A DNA stretch of 64,000 nt. It comes from Maniola hyperantus. Taxonomy: Eukaryota; Arthropoda; Insecta; Lepidoptera; Nymphalidae. The stretch covers positions 6,366,106 to 6,430,105 of the forward strand of contig NC_048543.1 of the NCBI RefSeq assembly GCF_902806685.2, read 5' to 3'. The notes beneath the pieces are model-generated. The model searched no databases. It had not been told where the DNA came from and saw nothing but the letters and a program-made list of their open reading frames with translations. Shown here one piece after another: positions 1 through 9,021 of this stretch (within the stretch, counting starts at the first letter, position 1; the number at the start of each line of letters is the position of its first letter). Made by a program: the position numbers and the translations under genes.

Positions 1-329
1 TACCCGACGTTATCGTAGAAAAGCTATCATGTTTTAAATTTTAATCGTTAACATTTTCATACGAAAACGTTGCTTAAAGGGAAACTTTATGTTAAAAATG
101 AATCTAAGTAATACATATTAGAAAAGTTCTAATAACTGCATATTATAAAAGATAGTTTGTGGAAAAAGGTTTACTGAGCTTATTAGAAATTGGCAAACAC
201 CGAAATTATTGACATTCTCTCTGAAATTATTCCTTAACCTCTTGGAACAGCTCTATCAAGGAATTCGGCTTACATTTCATAAAAATAAATCGATATGAAG
301 AAAATATATCTTATTACAAAACGATCAGC
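1..329. other. Unrecognised AT-rich stretch
   Basis: No open frame of note, no recognised repeat and no RNA gene is visible here. It leads into a degenerate Helitron-like repeat from about 330. Confidence 0.5.
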
Positions 330-655
330 AAATGCCCGCGACTTCATCCATGCAAGCTAGATTTTCAAAAATCCCGTGGGAACTCTTTGATTTTTCGGCT
401 ATAAAGTAGCCTATATCCGTCTGCCGAAATCAAACTATCTGTGTACCAAATAGATGATGCCCGCGACTTTTACGGCATGGATTTACATTTTATTAAATCC
501 CGTAGGAGCTCTTTAATTTTCTGGGACAAACAGTCTGTCTTTCCCCGGGATGCACGTACTGTACTGTACCAAAGTTCATCGAAATCGGTTGAACGGGTCG
601 ACCGTGAAAAGCTAGCAGATGGACAGACAGACATACATTCGCATTTTCTAAATTA
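330..655 (-). mobile_element. Degenerate Helitron-like repeats, two partial copies
   Basis: Two consecutive copies of the same module are visible, each with GCCCGCGACTT, then AAATCCCGT(G/A)GGA(A/G)CTCTTT. The second runs on to GACAGACAGACAT ATTCGCATTT near 640, which is the reversed 5' part of this family (a GCGAAAGTGTGTCTGTCTG-type start). This matches, in reverse, copies at 25958 and 59590. The short open frame at 441-656 is repeat sequence and not a gene. Confidence 0.6.
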
Positions 656-659
656 AGTA

Positions 660-1076
660 TTGAATGATATTAGTATCGATTAAGCTGATACTGATTTTAA
701 TATGGTCTCCAAGAAAAAAATTACACACAAGTATGTATGTATATTATGTTAACTTAAAAGTAAAAATATATTTATAAAACTTTAGCATAACGCAGTTTCA
801 TTTAGAAGCCCCAGGTTGACAATAATCTAGTCGTAGAATTTAATGTTCCGTGGAGAGGTCTCGATTAAAGAGCTGTCTATGTGGAGGCCTGCTCTTTGGT
901 ATGTGGGGCACGACTTTTAATGAGTTTATGAGTATCCCAGGCACCTAACGGAGCGGTCATAAAGGTCTAAGCTCCTGTCGATAAAAGTAACTCACAGATG
1001 TCTTATTAAGGCTTATTGTTCGCCAACCCTACACATTAACGTACCTACCTCATTCGTGGTTAAAGTTACTGGTCTA
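660..1076. other. Unrecognised stretch
   Basis: No coding frame, tRNA-like or repeated sequence recognised. Composition is like the rest of the window. Confidence 0.4.
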
Positions 1077-1492
1077 CAGAGGTGGGCATTATTGATACTT
1101 ACTTTGAAATAATTTTCATTTAGTGAAATTATTATTTTTCTTCATAGTGATTTCTTCACAGACTATTTTTCACGAAACATGATGTTTCGTATTTCGTAAT
1201 TTTACTCTCCTACATTAATTTAACTACCTAGTACCTAATTAATGATCAAGGCCAATAGTGCTGATATTTCACAAGTGATTTTTCATGGTAATTGAATTTT
1301 CACACTTATACTTTTAAGTGCGAAAATTCTCTTCCGTGAAACATAGTAAACGATTGTTTCTAACACGCAGCGATTCGAGTGTTCTCGCTCGTTATTTCGA
1401 TTTTTCACTTGGTACCTGTGAAATGGTAAATCTCTACTACTATGTTAATTATTTCGTGAAACATTTCCTTCGTTAAAGAAAATACATCTCTA
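1077..1492. mobile_element. Possible hAT-type MITE
   Basis: The left end reads CAGAGGTGGGCATT, typical of hAT terminal repeats, and the right end reads as a diverged inverse (reverse complement TAGAGATGTATT). The interior repeats TTTCRTGAAA/TTTCACGAAA several times. An 8-bp target duplication is not evident between the flanks I chose, so the ends or the class may be wrong. Confidence 0.35.
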
Positions 1493-1493
1493 A

Positions 1494-1615
1494 TCTAAAT
1501 ATATATAAGGAAAACGTGACTAACTGACTGATTCAATTGAATTCAACCCCTAAGGGGGTGAAATAGGGGTTTGAAATTTGTGTAGCCCGCAGACGAAGTC
1601 TCAAGCATAAGCTAG
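1494..1615 (+). mobile_element. Helitron-like element, internally deleted
   Basis: It starts with TC after an A and ends in CTAG followed by T, with CCGCAGACGAAGTCTC just before GCATAAGCTAG. Compared with the fuller copy at 47951-48182 it lacks the middle (the CAACGCACAGCTCAAACTAC to GAAAGGATTTTTG section) but keeps both ends. A TC start, CTRR end and insertion between A and T are hallmarks of non-autonomous Helitrons. Confidence 0.65.
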
Positions 1616-1679
1616 TTGTAGATATATATATTTTGAGTTATTAATCTTAAACATTCGCCTATTCAATAGATAATATGTG

Positions 1680-1723
1680 AATCAATCAATCAATCAATCA
1701 ATTGATTGATTGATTGATTGATT
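1680..1723. repeat. 44-bp perfect palindromic tetranucleotide
   Basis: An (AATC)n run turns at 1701/1702 into its own complement (TTGA)n, giving a 44-bp palindrome without a loop. A 21-bp direct repeat (ATAGATAATATGTGAATCAA and the next T) lies at 1666-1686, overlapping the left side, and again at 1741-1761. Confidence 0.85.
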
Positions 1724-1761
1724 TGTAGATAATATATTATATAGATAATATGTGAATCAAT

Positions 1762-2567
1762 ACAAATCCATAAATCCGTAGGTTGTATCTGTTTGTTTAT
1801 TAAGTTCCTTCTTTACACTTGATTAAATTACGAAATTTTGCAGAAAGCTTAAAACCTTGGTAAACATTTGAACTTTGTAACCCGGGGAAAATGCATGGCA
1901 TAGGCATAGCTATATCGCTTCGTCAATGGGAAGAGCAATAAGATTGTTCCTGATGTTCTTGATGTCAATTTCTTGACTCAGTGCACCGTAGGTGGATGGC
2001 ACTTTATAAACTCATCACCCCTTAGCACCGCCTCTTTCGTGTAGAGGGATTTCGCCCGTTCATTCAACCTCCTATTGGCAGTATTGCGAAGTCAAAATAG
2101 AACTTCTCAGAAAATCTTTTCAATATTTCTTAAAAAAGACGACAAAGCACGTAGGTATCCAGTGACAGCTATCCTGTAGATACGGCTGTTCTTTGATGAC
2201 GTGCCATGCTATGATTGCTTGCTTGATGTTATGAAATTAAATAAAGCTTACTTTATTTTCGACATGGAATGTTAAAATTCTTGTAACCAATTAAAAGTCA
2301 TACTTACTTAATTAGATCTCGTTATCTTGTCGCATTTAAAGATGTCAAAGCAGATATTATGGGGTAGGTTAGGTTCAAGATGGTGCCACTTGTTATTTTT
2401 TACATTGACTTTTCAGTAAGAAAGATAAGGGGCAAGATGGTGCACCTTGGCATCAAGTTATGTATTGGAATAAAAATATTTTAACAAATCTCGGTGCTAC
2501 TCGAGGAGAGACGGTGGCACTTTGTTGCCGTCCGTCCATTTACACTCTGGTCATTGAACTATCTACG
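1762..2567. other. Unrecognised stretch with short reiterated motif
   Basis: No gene seen. GCAAGATGGTGCACC-like motifs recur near 2377, 2432 and 2505 (CAAGATGGTGCCAC, CAAGATGGTGCACC, GACGGTGGCAC), suggesting a degenerate short repeat. The remainder is unrecognised. Confidence 0.35.
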
Positions 2568-2716
2568 TATAGTACGTGACAGGTCGAGATGGTAATCGCG
2601 GAGGGAACGCCCCGCACGCCCGCACAGCCTCCATGCTAACCCGGTGACGTGCGGATATGCGGAGCGATACCCCCGCCTCATACTCCGACTGCCATCTCGA
2701 CCTGTTGCGGACTATA
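2568..2716. mobile_element. GC-rich inverted-repeat MITE (family G)
   Basis: The ends are inverted: AGTACGTGACAGGTCGAGAT at the left and GCCATCTCGACCTGTTGCGG ACTAT at the right, with a GC-rich interior (CCCGCACGCCCGCACAG). It is one of nine copies or fragments here (15741, 17197, 37703, 50172, 53206, 54855, 56408, 62033). No coding capacity. The overlapping short open frames on both strands result from this GC-rich composition. Confidence 0.75.
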
Positions 2717-2725
2717 TTATAGTAG

Positions 2726-3686
2726 TACTTGGGTATAATTTTCGTATCACTTATGCACTTGCAGGCACACATACAAAAATTACACAGGGAGAAATCTCAA
2801 AGAATCTTTTAAAAGAAAAATGTAAATTTAAATTAAATTGTTTCCGCGACGATATCAAATCGCCAATGTTTGAGAAGGAATTTAGGTCACGTCTCACGGA
2901 TTATGGCTTATTTTTCCGCTTCTTTTTCTTCGTTTGACGCTAATCCCCGGCTTCCATCCGACCTCCTCGCCTCTGCCGCCTTCAAAGGCAATCCGCGTCT
3001 TAAGCTCGTTTACGCAAGTTTCGAGGTCAAACAAATTTGACTACTTTAAAGTAGGTAAGTATGATTTAGGGGGAGGATAGGCAACGTTCGCGCTACTTAG
3101 AGATAGGGCTACTTCTCTATCAAACTCAATGAAGTATTGCCCAGGTAGCAATTTTACGTCATCACGACGTACATTCAAAGTCATTTCCAACGTAAATGAC
3201 GTCATAATCTTAGTCCACAGAACTGTAAACCTATTTTCTTCTTTGTCCAAAGAAAAATGAATTGCTTTAATGATATTAAATGCCCATTTTTTGACGATTT
3301 ATTAATAAAAAAATACTCGCGTAGCATCCTGTTAGGGCTTAAATATTAAAATACTCTTTTTTTTAAATTCAGCTTTTAAAATATGCTGTGTCTGCTGTGT
3401 GGATGTTTTAAATATTTTCTTAAAAGTCAATTCTGTCTGACTTCTTAAGACATCACTGTTATAAATTGAGCACAACATTTGTAATAAAATATTCAAAATG
3501 AATTTAGCAGGTAAGTAACGCCTCATATCATAACTACAAAAAACTTTAGTTGAGCCTAAACTTTAATGTTACCTGTCCGTCGGAAAAATCGGGGGCTTAC
3601 AGACTCTCGCCCTGATTTAAGCCCCATGATTATTCGGCGACAGCGGTACGTCGGCAGAATATTAAAATGTAGTGCTTTATATTATA
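2726..3686. other. Unrecognised stretch
   Basis: Short open frames exist at 3041-3250 and 3332-3526 on the minus strand, but they have no recognisable domain and AT-driven composition. No repeat copy elsewhere in the window was noticed. Confidence 0.35.
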
Positions 3687-3871
3687 CTAGCTGATCCCCG
3701 CGGCTTCGCCTGCGTGGATTTAGGTTTTTAAAGATCCCGTATAGCCTATGTCACTCAGGAATAATGTAGCTTTCTACTGGTGAAAGAATTTTTAAAATCG
3801 ATTCAGTAGTTCCAAAGATTACCCCCTACAAACAAACTTAACGACATTGCCTCTTTATATAATAGTATAGA
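3687..3871 (-). mobile_element. Helitron-like element, CCGCGGGGATCAGCTAG type
   Basis: On the minus strand it ends in CTAG after a CGCAGGCGAAGCCGCG hairpin and begins near TCTATACTATTATATAAAGAGG. The interior matches the tandem units at 27591-27944 closely (GGTAATGTCGTTAAGTTTG, TTCACCAGTAGAAAGCTACA, CTGAGTGACATAGGCTATAC). Confidence 0.75.
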
Positions 3872-3924
3872 TTATCGCCTTCATATGAAATAGCCACAGT
3901 CACTGATATTACTGACTAGTGACT

Positions 3925-3974
3925 ATAGATTTAGATTTATTTACTGAGGTTTCAGTAAATAAATCTAAATCTAT
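3925..3974. repeat. Hairpin with 23-bp arms
   Basis: The left arm (3925-3947) is the exact reverse complement of the right arm (3952-3974), with a 4-base loop GGTT. Sequence is AT-rich. It could fold as a cruciform or small RNA hairpin, but no function is implied. Confidence 0.8.
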
Positions 3975-4374
3975 GTATGTAGGTACCTATTATATAAAAC
4001 ACAAAACCTGTGTCTGCTATAGACTTTGAAACCATCCAACTGATATGGCCCAAACAAGTTTCATTAGAAAGGTAATAATGCGAAGATGGTTGTAGGCCAA
4101 TAAAAAATGCATATTAGGCAAAAAAAAATTAGCGTAGAACGCGCTGGGTCGCTAGTAGGTATTATAAAAAAAACCGGCCAAGTTCGAGTCGGACTCGCGC
4201 ACGAAGGGTACCTACCATCATTTATAAAAACGAGCAAATAATCACGTTTGTTGTATGAATATTTATTTTATTCTGTTTATTAGTATTTTTAATTATAGCG
4301 CCAACAGAAATACATCATCTGTGAAAATTTCAACTGTTTAACTATCACGGTTCATGAAATACAGTCCGGTGACA

Positions 4375-4387
4375 GACGGTCAGGCAG
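4375..4387. repeat. Target-site duplication, left copy
   Basis: GACGGTCAGGCAG is present here and again at 4740-4752, directly flanking the LINE tail. It lies in the GACAGACGG-rich part of family F. Confidence 0.85.
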
Positions 4388-4739
4388 AACCAATTGAACC
4401 AATAGACGATGCGGAACATACATTGTTCCGGTGTCCTCAGTTTGAGGTAGAAAGAAAGAATGTCGTGGACGAGCTGGGAGACGAGTTTAGGGTGGAGAGC
4501 CTCGTAAATACTATTCTGGAAGAGAAAAAGAAGTGGGTGACAATCCAGAGATATATAGAAATCATAATGGAAAGAAAAGAGAAAGACGAAAGAGAAGGAA
4601 GATGAGTCAGACCGCGGCAGTAATGGTAGGCCAACAAGGCGGGAACGTTATTGCTTGAAGAAAGGAGGGGTTTTTAGTCGGTAGGAGTCCGGCACTATGT
4701 CCATGAGGATTTTCCCCTCCTACGAAAAAAAAAAAAAAA
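4388..4739 (+). pseudogene. R1-like LINE 3' end (5'-truncated, poly-A)
   Basis: The reading frame runs from 4388 to TGA at 4603-4605 and encodes a protein end beginning around DDAEHTLFRCPQFEVERKNV. The AEHTL..CP..ER pattern and lysine/glutamate-rich tail are like the C-terminus of R1-clade reverse transcriptases. A 3' UTR with GTCGGTAGGAGTCCGGCACT and TTTTCCCCTCCTACG follows, then 15 A residues (4725-4739). The 5' end is truncated after about 72 codons, typical of target-primed reverse transcription. There is no start of its own: an upstream ATG at 4354 belongs to the host repeat. Confidence 0.8.
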
Positions 4740-4752
4740 GACGGTCAGGCAG
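4740..4752. repeat. Target-site duplication, right copy
   Basis: Second exact copy of GACGGTCAGGCAG, immediately after the poly-A tail. Family F sequence (GACGGACAGACAGACGG) resumes from here. Confidence 0.85.
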
Positions 4753-4844
4753 ACGGACAGACAGACGGCCCGACAGACGGACGGACAGCGGAGTCTTAGT
4801 AATAGGGCCCTATTTTACCCTTTGGATACGGAACCCTAAAAAGC

Positions 4845-5390
4845 AGTCTTGGAGTGTAAGTAGTAATAAAAGTTTGTGCTAAGTACTAGTATTAGGTACG
4901 TTCTTTACCATCAATAAGTTTGCTACATGTATATTTTACTTTACATTATAAAACTGGGTTCAAAATAAATATTGAAAAATTCTCCTTAACTTATACAGTT
5001 AAGCAAATGTGCGGTTGGTACAAAAAGTGTAATTTTAGATAGATTCAGCTACATAAAGGCTAATATACTACTGTCGTTTTTGGAAAAGAACACAAAAAAG
5101 GATAAATGGCTTCCACGTTATATTGCCGCACATACTGGGTTCGCTTGCTTTTCCCCTAAGCGATTTTTCATGAGCTATAGCGCGTTAATGTGTACAAACG
5201 CTGTTGGCTTCGGCGGCATACTTTACTCGTTCGCAGAAAATAATTTATGCCCGCAGTTGGCGCCCGGCGGTGCTATACAAAGAATCCGCCTCTTGATAAC
5301 GTAGTTATTTTCACATTTAGTTCTTACTTAATTTTACTCTTATCTAGAGGGAAATAACATTTCATTACTTTTTTATAAATAACTAGCTTA
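4845..5390. other. Unrecognised stretch with a mixed-composition frame
   Basis: The plus-strand open frame at 5080-5304 (74 codons, aromatic and cysteine residues) is less AT-biased than its surroundings, but it shows no domain I recognise and no splice context I can support. It is treated as non-coding. Confidence 0.3.
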
Positions 5391-5392
5391 TG

Positions 5393-5615
5393 CTCGCGAC
5401 TTCGTCTGCGTGGACTACATAAATTTCAAACCCATATTTCACCCCCAGGGGTTGAATTTTCAAAAATCCTCTCTTAGTGCTACGTCATACTACGCCTACG
5501 TCATAATAGCTATCTGCATGCCAAATTTCATCCCGATCCGTCCAGTAGTTTGAGCTGTGCGTTGATAGATCAGTCAGTCAGTCAGTCAGTCACCTTTTCC
5601 TTTTATATATTTAGA
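5393..5615 (-). mobile_element. Helitron-like element, TCAGTCAGTCA type
   Basis: On the minus strand it starts TCTAAATATATAAAAGGAAA and carries (TGAC)n from about 5573. It includes ATCTATCAACGCACAGC and GGGTGAAATATGGG, then ends with ACGCAGACGAAGTCGCGAGC followed by CTAG and T. Start, end hairpin and A/T target are as expected for a small non-autonomous Helitron. Its 5' end abuts the next element at 5616 with no spacer. Confidence 0.75.
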
Positions 5616-5835
5616 CTAGATGATGCCAGCGATTTCGTCCACATGAATGAAAATCCCATGGGAGCTCTTTGATTTCTGATATAAGAAGTAGTCTATGTGA
5701 CTGGGATGCGAGCTATCTCTGTATAAAATAATTGACGTCCGCGATATCGTCCACCTGGATTTAGGTTTTCATAGGAACTCTTTGATTTTCCAGAATAAAT
5801 ATCTTTCGGTAAAATTGGTCAAAATGAGACATTGC
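5616..5835 (-). mobile_element. Degenerate Helitron-like element(s)
   Basis: It begins with CTAG (minus-strand 3' end) followed by ATGATGCCAGCGATTTCGTC. Two modules are seen (AAATCCCATGGGAGCTCTTT and AGGTTTTCATAGGAACTCTT), as in the repeat at 330-655. The 5' end is not clear. Confidence 0.5.
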
Positions 5836-5934
5836 GACAGACACTTTCGAATTTATATTTATTAGTATGGACATGGATCTTTCACTCTGCAATTTTTAAA
5901 CTTTTGTGGTCAATTACTTAATGGTAAGTAATGA

Positions 5935-6190
5935 TTTACAATAAAAAACAACAATAAACAAAATACGTGACAGAAATATGTCCTATGTGGTTTCCAGATG
6001 TTTTTGCACCAAAGCAGCTCTCCACTAGATCACTCCAGCCAGCCGAGCTCACTCCAGAATCTATGAAAGCCACCCAGGTCAGCCCAGGACTTAGGAAGAG
6101 TTGCCAATGTAGATTCGCGTTGGGCGAATATATCACTGCATTTAAGCAGTACGTGTTCCAGTGTCTGCTTACTCTTCCTGCATGCTCTGC
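5935..6190 (-). pseudogene. LINE C-terminal coding relic
   Basis: On the minus strand, around 6175-6035, a degraded frame reads CRK..QTLEHVLLKCSD and later DLGGFHRFWSELGWLE before a stop. The cysteine/histidine spacing with a FWSELGWLE ending looks like the C-terminal tail of a lepidopteran non-LTR retrotransposon polyprotein. A second copy of this end is at 60175-60345. The plus-strand frame at 5967-6317 is antisense. Confidence 0.5.
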
Positions 6191-6600
6191 CAGTGCTTGT
6201 CTGTCATACTTAAAATGGAGAGGTGTTTGTTTGAAAATGGTAAAAGGCTTTATTTCTCTTACTTATATAATTGGTGCCTTAAAACTAAGGAATGGTGAGA
6301 AAATGAACAAGAAGTAAAGTAGTAACTAGACCATTCGTCCTATGCTAACTTAACTGGAACGAATCGCACTCGGGTCGTCAAGCCGAAAGGTCAAAAAATC
6401 GATGCGCCCTCGTAGCGCACTTGAAGCTACGAGTTTCTCGCGTAGCTGCCACTCACTCGGATCACAGAGTTCGACTCATAGCGCAATATAAAAGAATGTA
6501 ATATAACTAGGTATATTTTGTTACATACTCTTAGCCGGATACATCCCTATCCCGGTTAATCACAACCCATATTATAAATCCGAAATAATAAATTAAAATA
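6190..6600. other. Unrecognised stretch
   Basis: No recognised repeat or coding frame. GC rises near 6380-6470 (TCGATGCGCCCTCGTAGCGC), without a feature I can name. Confidence 0.3.
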
Positions 6601-6602
6601 CT

Positions 6603-6660
6603 TTTTAGGGTTCCGTACCTCAAAAGGAAAAAAGGAACCCTTATAGGATCACATTATATT
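6603..6660 (+). mobile_element. Family F fragment
   Basis: TTAGGGTTCCGTACCTCAAA followed by GGAACCCTTATAGGATCAC is the same end as in the copy at 13022. Only about 60 bases are left. Confidence 0.6.
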
Positions 6661-6857
6661 TAAGATGCCTAAATGAGAATCACGCTTTGCTGCTTTTATT
6701 ATAATAATAATTGGTAGCTTAGATTTAAGTTAATCTAAAAAGGGAAAGTATATTAGCACAAATTCTTAGGCCTTTCACTGTTCAGTGCGTGGGTCGCGGT
6801 ACACTATTTAGCTGTGCTTTTATGAAGTAATTTCCATAGTTTTGTTACAATTATATT

Positions 6858-7105
6858 TTATAAATACTATCTGTCCCGGCTTACTCACGTGTGTAGTCGA
6901 CGTTAGCCCGACTAGTTTCGAACCCATCCGGGGTCCTTTTTCAAGGGAGTCCGTCCGCGCACGCGCCGCGGTTTTGACTGTCGAGTCAAAACCGCGGCGC
7001 GTGCGCGGACGGACTCCCTTGAAAAAGGACCCCGGATGGGTTCGAAACTAGTCGGGCTAACGTCGACTACACACGTGAGTAAGCCGGGACAGATAGTATT
7101 TATAA
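6858..7105. mobile_element. Perfect 122-bp-arm palindrome (fold-back MITE?)
   Basis: The left arm 6858-6979 is the exact reverse complement of the right arm 6984-7105, separated by GTCG. Arms are GC-rich in the inner half (GCGCACGCGCCGCGG) and AT-rich at the ends. Beyond the arms, ATTTCCAT on the left (near 6832) faces ATGGAAAT on the right, so the symmetry once extended further, with about 20 extra bases on the left. Mirrored open frames with identical N-terminal parts on both strands are a consequence of the palindrome. No transposase and no second copy in the window. Confidence 0.8.
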
Positions 7106-7175
7106 TGGAAATCACTCACGGTAGTTTAAACGGTAAAATTATATTTTACTCTGTGCAATAATAGGTTATTTATGA

Positions 7176-7352
7176 CTAGCTGGTGGCCGCGACTTTTTCC
7201 AAGTAGATTTAGGTTTTTTAAATCCCGTAGGAGTTCTTGTTTCATTTTTCTATCACTATCAGCTCTGCGTCAAAATTTTGTCATGATCAGTTATCAGTTG
7301 TGCCCTGAAAGTCAACAGACCCACTTTGCCGTTATAATATTATTAGTATGGT
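7176..7352 (-). mobile_element. Helitron-like element, degenerate
   Basis: CTAG at 7176-7179 followed by CTGGTGGCCGCGACTTTTTC, then AGATTTAGGTTTTTTAAATC CCGTAGGAG, ending near GTTATAATATTATTAGTATG, the reversed family start (CATACTAATATTATAA). The open frame at 7172-7357 is this repeat. Confidence 0.6.
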
Positions 7353-7389
7353 TATAAATATAGTAAGTTATGTTTATACAATGATAAGA

Positions 7390-7520
7390 CGCAGGACAGT
7401 CATCATCGCCATCAACATCATCTCAACTTATCGCCGGCTCACTACTGAGCACGGATCTCCTCTCAGAATGAGATGGCTTAGGCCATAGTCCACGTAGACG
7501 CTGGCTGAGTGCGGATTTGG
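7390..7520 (-). mobile_element. SINE tail fragment (family S1)
   Basis: TCGCCGGCTCACTACTGAGC ACGGATCTCCTCTCAGAATG and the nearby (CAT)-rich start match, in reverse, the 3' half of the full SINE at 58935-59262. The tRNA-like head is missing. Confidence 0.6.
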
Positions 7521-7564
7521 GGTTTTGAGGGTTTAGCCAATGATGCACTTTCTGGAGAGAGGTT

Positions 7565-7610
7565 GCCATTCTAGCATGTTCGGACCCCAATGTCTATCAG
7601 GTCTACGTTT
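7565..7610 (-). mobile_element. RTE-like LINE fragment
   Basis: CCATTCTAGCATGTTCGGAC CCCAATGTCTATC matches the minus-strand LINE piece at 39840-39875 (CCATTCTAGCACCTTGGGAC). Under 50 bases remain. Confidence 0.5.
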
Positions 7611-7639
7611 ATAGGAAATTAGTACCTACTTATGGTCGC

Positions 7640-7800
7640 TAACTATGGACCTCTTAAGAAAGTTCAGAGTCACTCAGCGAGCGATGGAGAGAGAGCTACG
7701 CTCAAAGAAATGAAGAGATACCTACGCAGAAGAACCAGAGTAAGTAACCAGAAATAGATCAACATGTTGCGAAACTGAAGTGGCAAAAAGTGGGGAACAA
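7640..7800 (+). mobile_element. RTE-like LINE fragment, degraded
   Basis: GCAGAAGAACCAGAGTAAGT and TTGCGAAACTGAAGTGGCAA resemble the AGAACTAGAGTAACCGAC...AAACTGAAGTGGCAATGG core of the LINE end seen at 13880, 15126 and 39900. Upstream GTCACTCAGCGAGCGATGGA GAGAG fits the same coding region. Frames are broken. Confidence 0.5.
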
Positions 7801-8460
7801 AGTTTGAAGAACAGGACAGTAGCAAAATATAAATCAGCTCAGGGGGTGTGATAGATGGCAGTGTGTAAATAGTTCTGCAACGTGTCGAAAATGACATTCG
7901 ATTTACCTATTGTCCGGCGCGTTAGAAAAATGTAATATCTGCAAACTGCCTCTCTCTAGCGCCGGAAATTAAGTTAGGTCCTTTTTATAGGTGTGGTTTT
8001 TCAATTTATATTTGCAGAAAATAGTGGTATTAGGCTATTATGTAAAATGGCATTTAAATAAATAAATAAAATAAAATCTTTTTATTAAAAGCATCTATGG
8101 CTCAATTTGTTAGTAGACAGACTTACTTAAAAACTAATGTTAGTAACTAATAATACAATTTTGGGAAAAAGACAGTTTTTTATTTTAATTTTATTATTTA
8201 CATTTACAAATGTGGCCTCACCAACACTTGAACAAAGTGTTCAAGCATTGGTGAGTCCATTTTGCTCGCAAACATGTTCGTATTTTGTATGTTATTATAT
8301 TTTACAAACATTTGTATATATTAGGTATATAGGTACAGTTAGCATATTTTCTTTCTTCTTTATATTAATTATAGACTATAGATAATTGGTAATAATATTC
8401 ACAACATAATAAAATCTTAAATAGCCATATTCTGCAATCTTTATTTTCATACCTACCTAT
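7800..8460. other. Unrecognised stretch with one hairpin
   Basis: A hairpin at 8217-8255 pairs CTCACCAA..CTTGAACA with TGTTCAAG..TTGGTGAG (16 of 18 positions, 3-base loop). The open frame at 8137-8385 is hydrophobic and AT-driven, with no recognised domain. AAATAAATAAATAAAATAAA at 8056 is low complexity. Confidence 0.35.
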
Positions 8461-8464
8461 TAGT

Positions 8465-8765
8465 ATTTGGTTAACATTATATTTCTGTTTGTTTGGCGGC
8501 TTCTTTTCACCGGCCCATCCGTTCGTTGCTAGTTAGCTTGCATATCGGGAAAGGATTTAGGCTACTTTTATCCCGGAAAATTAAAGACATCCCAAGGGAT
8601 TGGTAAAAATCTAAATCCACGCCGTCGAAGTCGCGGGCACCATCTTTTTGGTACAGAGATAGCTTGCACCATTGACAGATACAGGTTATTTTTTATCCCA
8701 GAAAATCAAAGAGTTCCTACGGGATTTTTAAAAATCGTTCAAGTGCGAGTCAGACTTGCACACGA
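8465..8765 (+). mobile_element. Helitron-like repeat modules, degenerate
   Basis: Modules include CTTTTCACCGGCCCATCCGT, TTTTATCCCGGAAAATTAAA and CACGCCGTCGAAGTCGCGGG CACCATC, then a second TTTTATCCCAGAAAATCAAA GAGTTCC piece. They match 25958-26155. No intact CTAG end is present. Confidence 0.5.
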
Positions 8766-8767
8766 AG

Positions 8768-8950
8768 AGCTTAGAGCTCAATAGCTCAACTGGTAAAGGA
8801 GTGGACTGAAAACCGAAAGGTCGACGGTTCAAACCCCGCCCGTTGCACTATTGTCGTACCTACCCCTAGCACAAGCTTCACGCTTAGTTGGAGAGGAAAG
8901 GGGAATATTAGTCATTTAACATGGCTAATATTCTTTGTAAAAATAAAAAA
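8768..8950 (+). mobile_element. tRNA-derived SINE (family S2)
   Basis: The first 75 bases are tRNA-like, with an A-box-like TAGCTCAACTGG and a B box GGTTCAAACCC, anticodon-loop-like CTGAAAACC, then a non-tRNA body (CACAAGCTTCACGCTTAGTT GG) and an A-rich tail. It sits inside family F sequence: GTGCGAGTCAGACTTGCACA CGAAG precedes it and GGGTTCGTACC follows. A target duplication is not clear. A diverged copy lies at 22108-22212. Confidence 0.65.
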
Positions 8951-9021
8951 GGGTTCGTACCATCGTTCAAGAAATACTTAATTATTTTTTGATTTTTGTG
9001 GCAGTAATTTAGAAATTTTGA

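Larger units (their letters stand above)
4163..4842 (-). mobile_element. Dispersed repeat family F, split by a LINE insertion
   Basis: Family F starts with AAACCGGCCAAGTNCGAGTC at 4165 and finishes with TACGGAACCCTAAAAAG near 4842. Other copies lie at 13021, 22213, 22437 and 60350. This copy is interrupted at 4388-4739 by an R1-like LINE tail, and both sides of F resume at the duplicated GACGGTCAGGCAG. I cannot assign F to a transposon class. Confidence 0.7.

Noticed and set aside
5967..6317. 116-codon plus-strand frame as a possible gene
   Set aside because: The opposite strand shows a degraded LINE C-terminus with a second copy at 60175, so the plus frame is a shadow.
6842..7115. Two proteins with the same N-terminal half on opposite strands
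   Set aside because: Both come from the perfect palindrome and not from duplicated genes.
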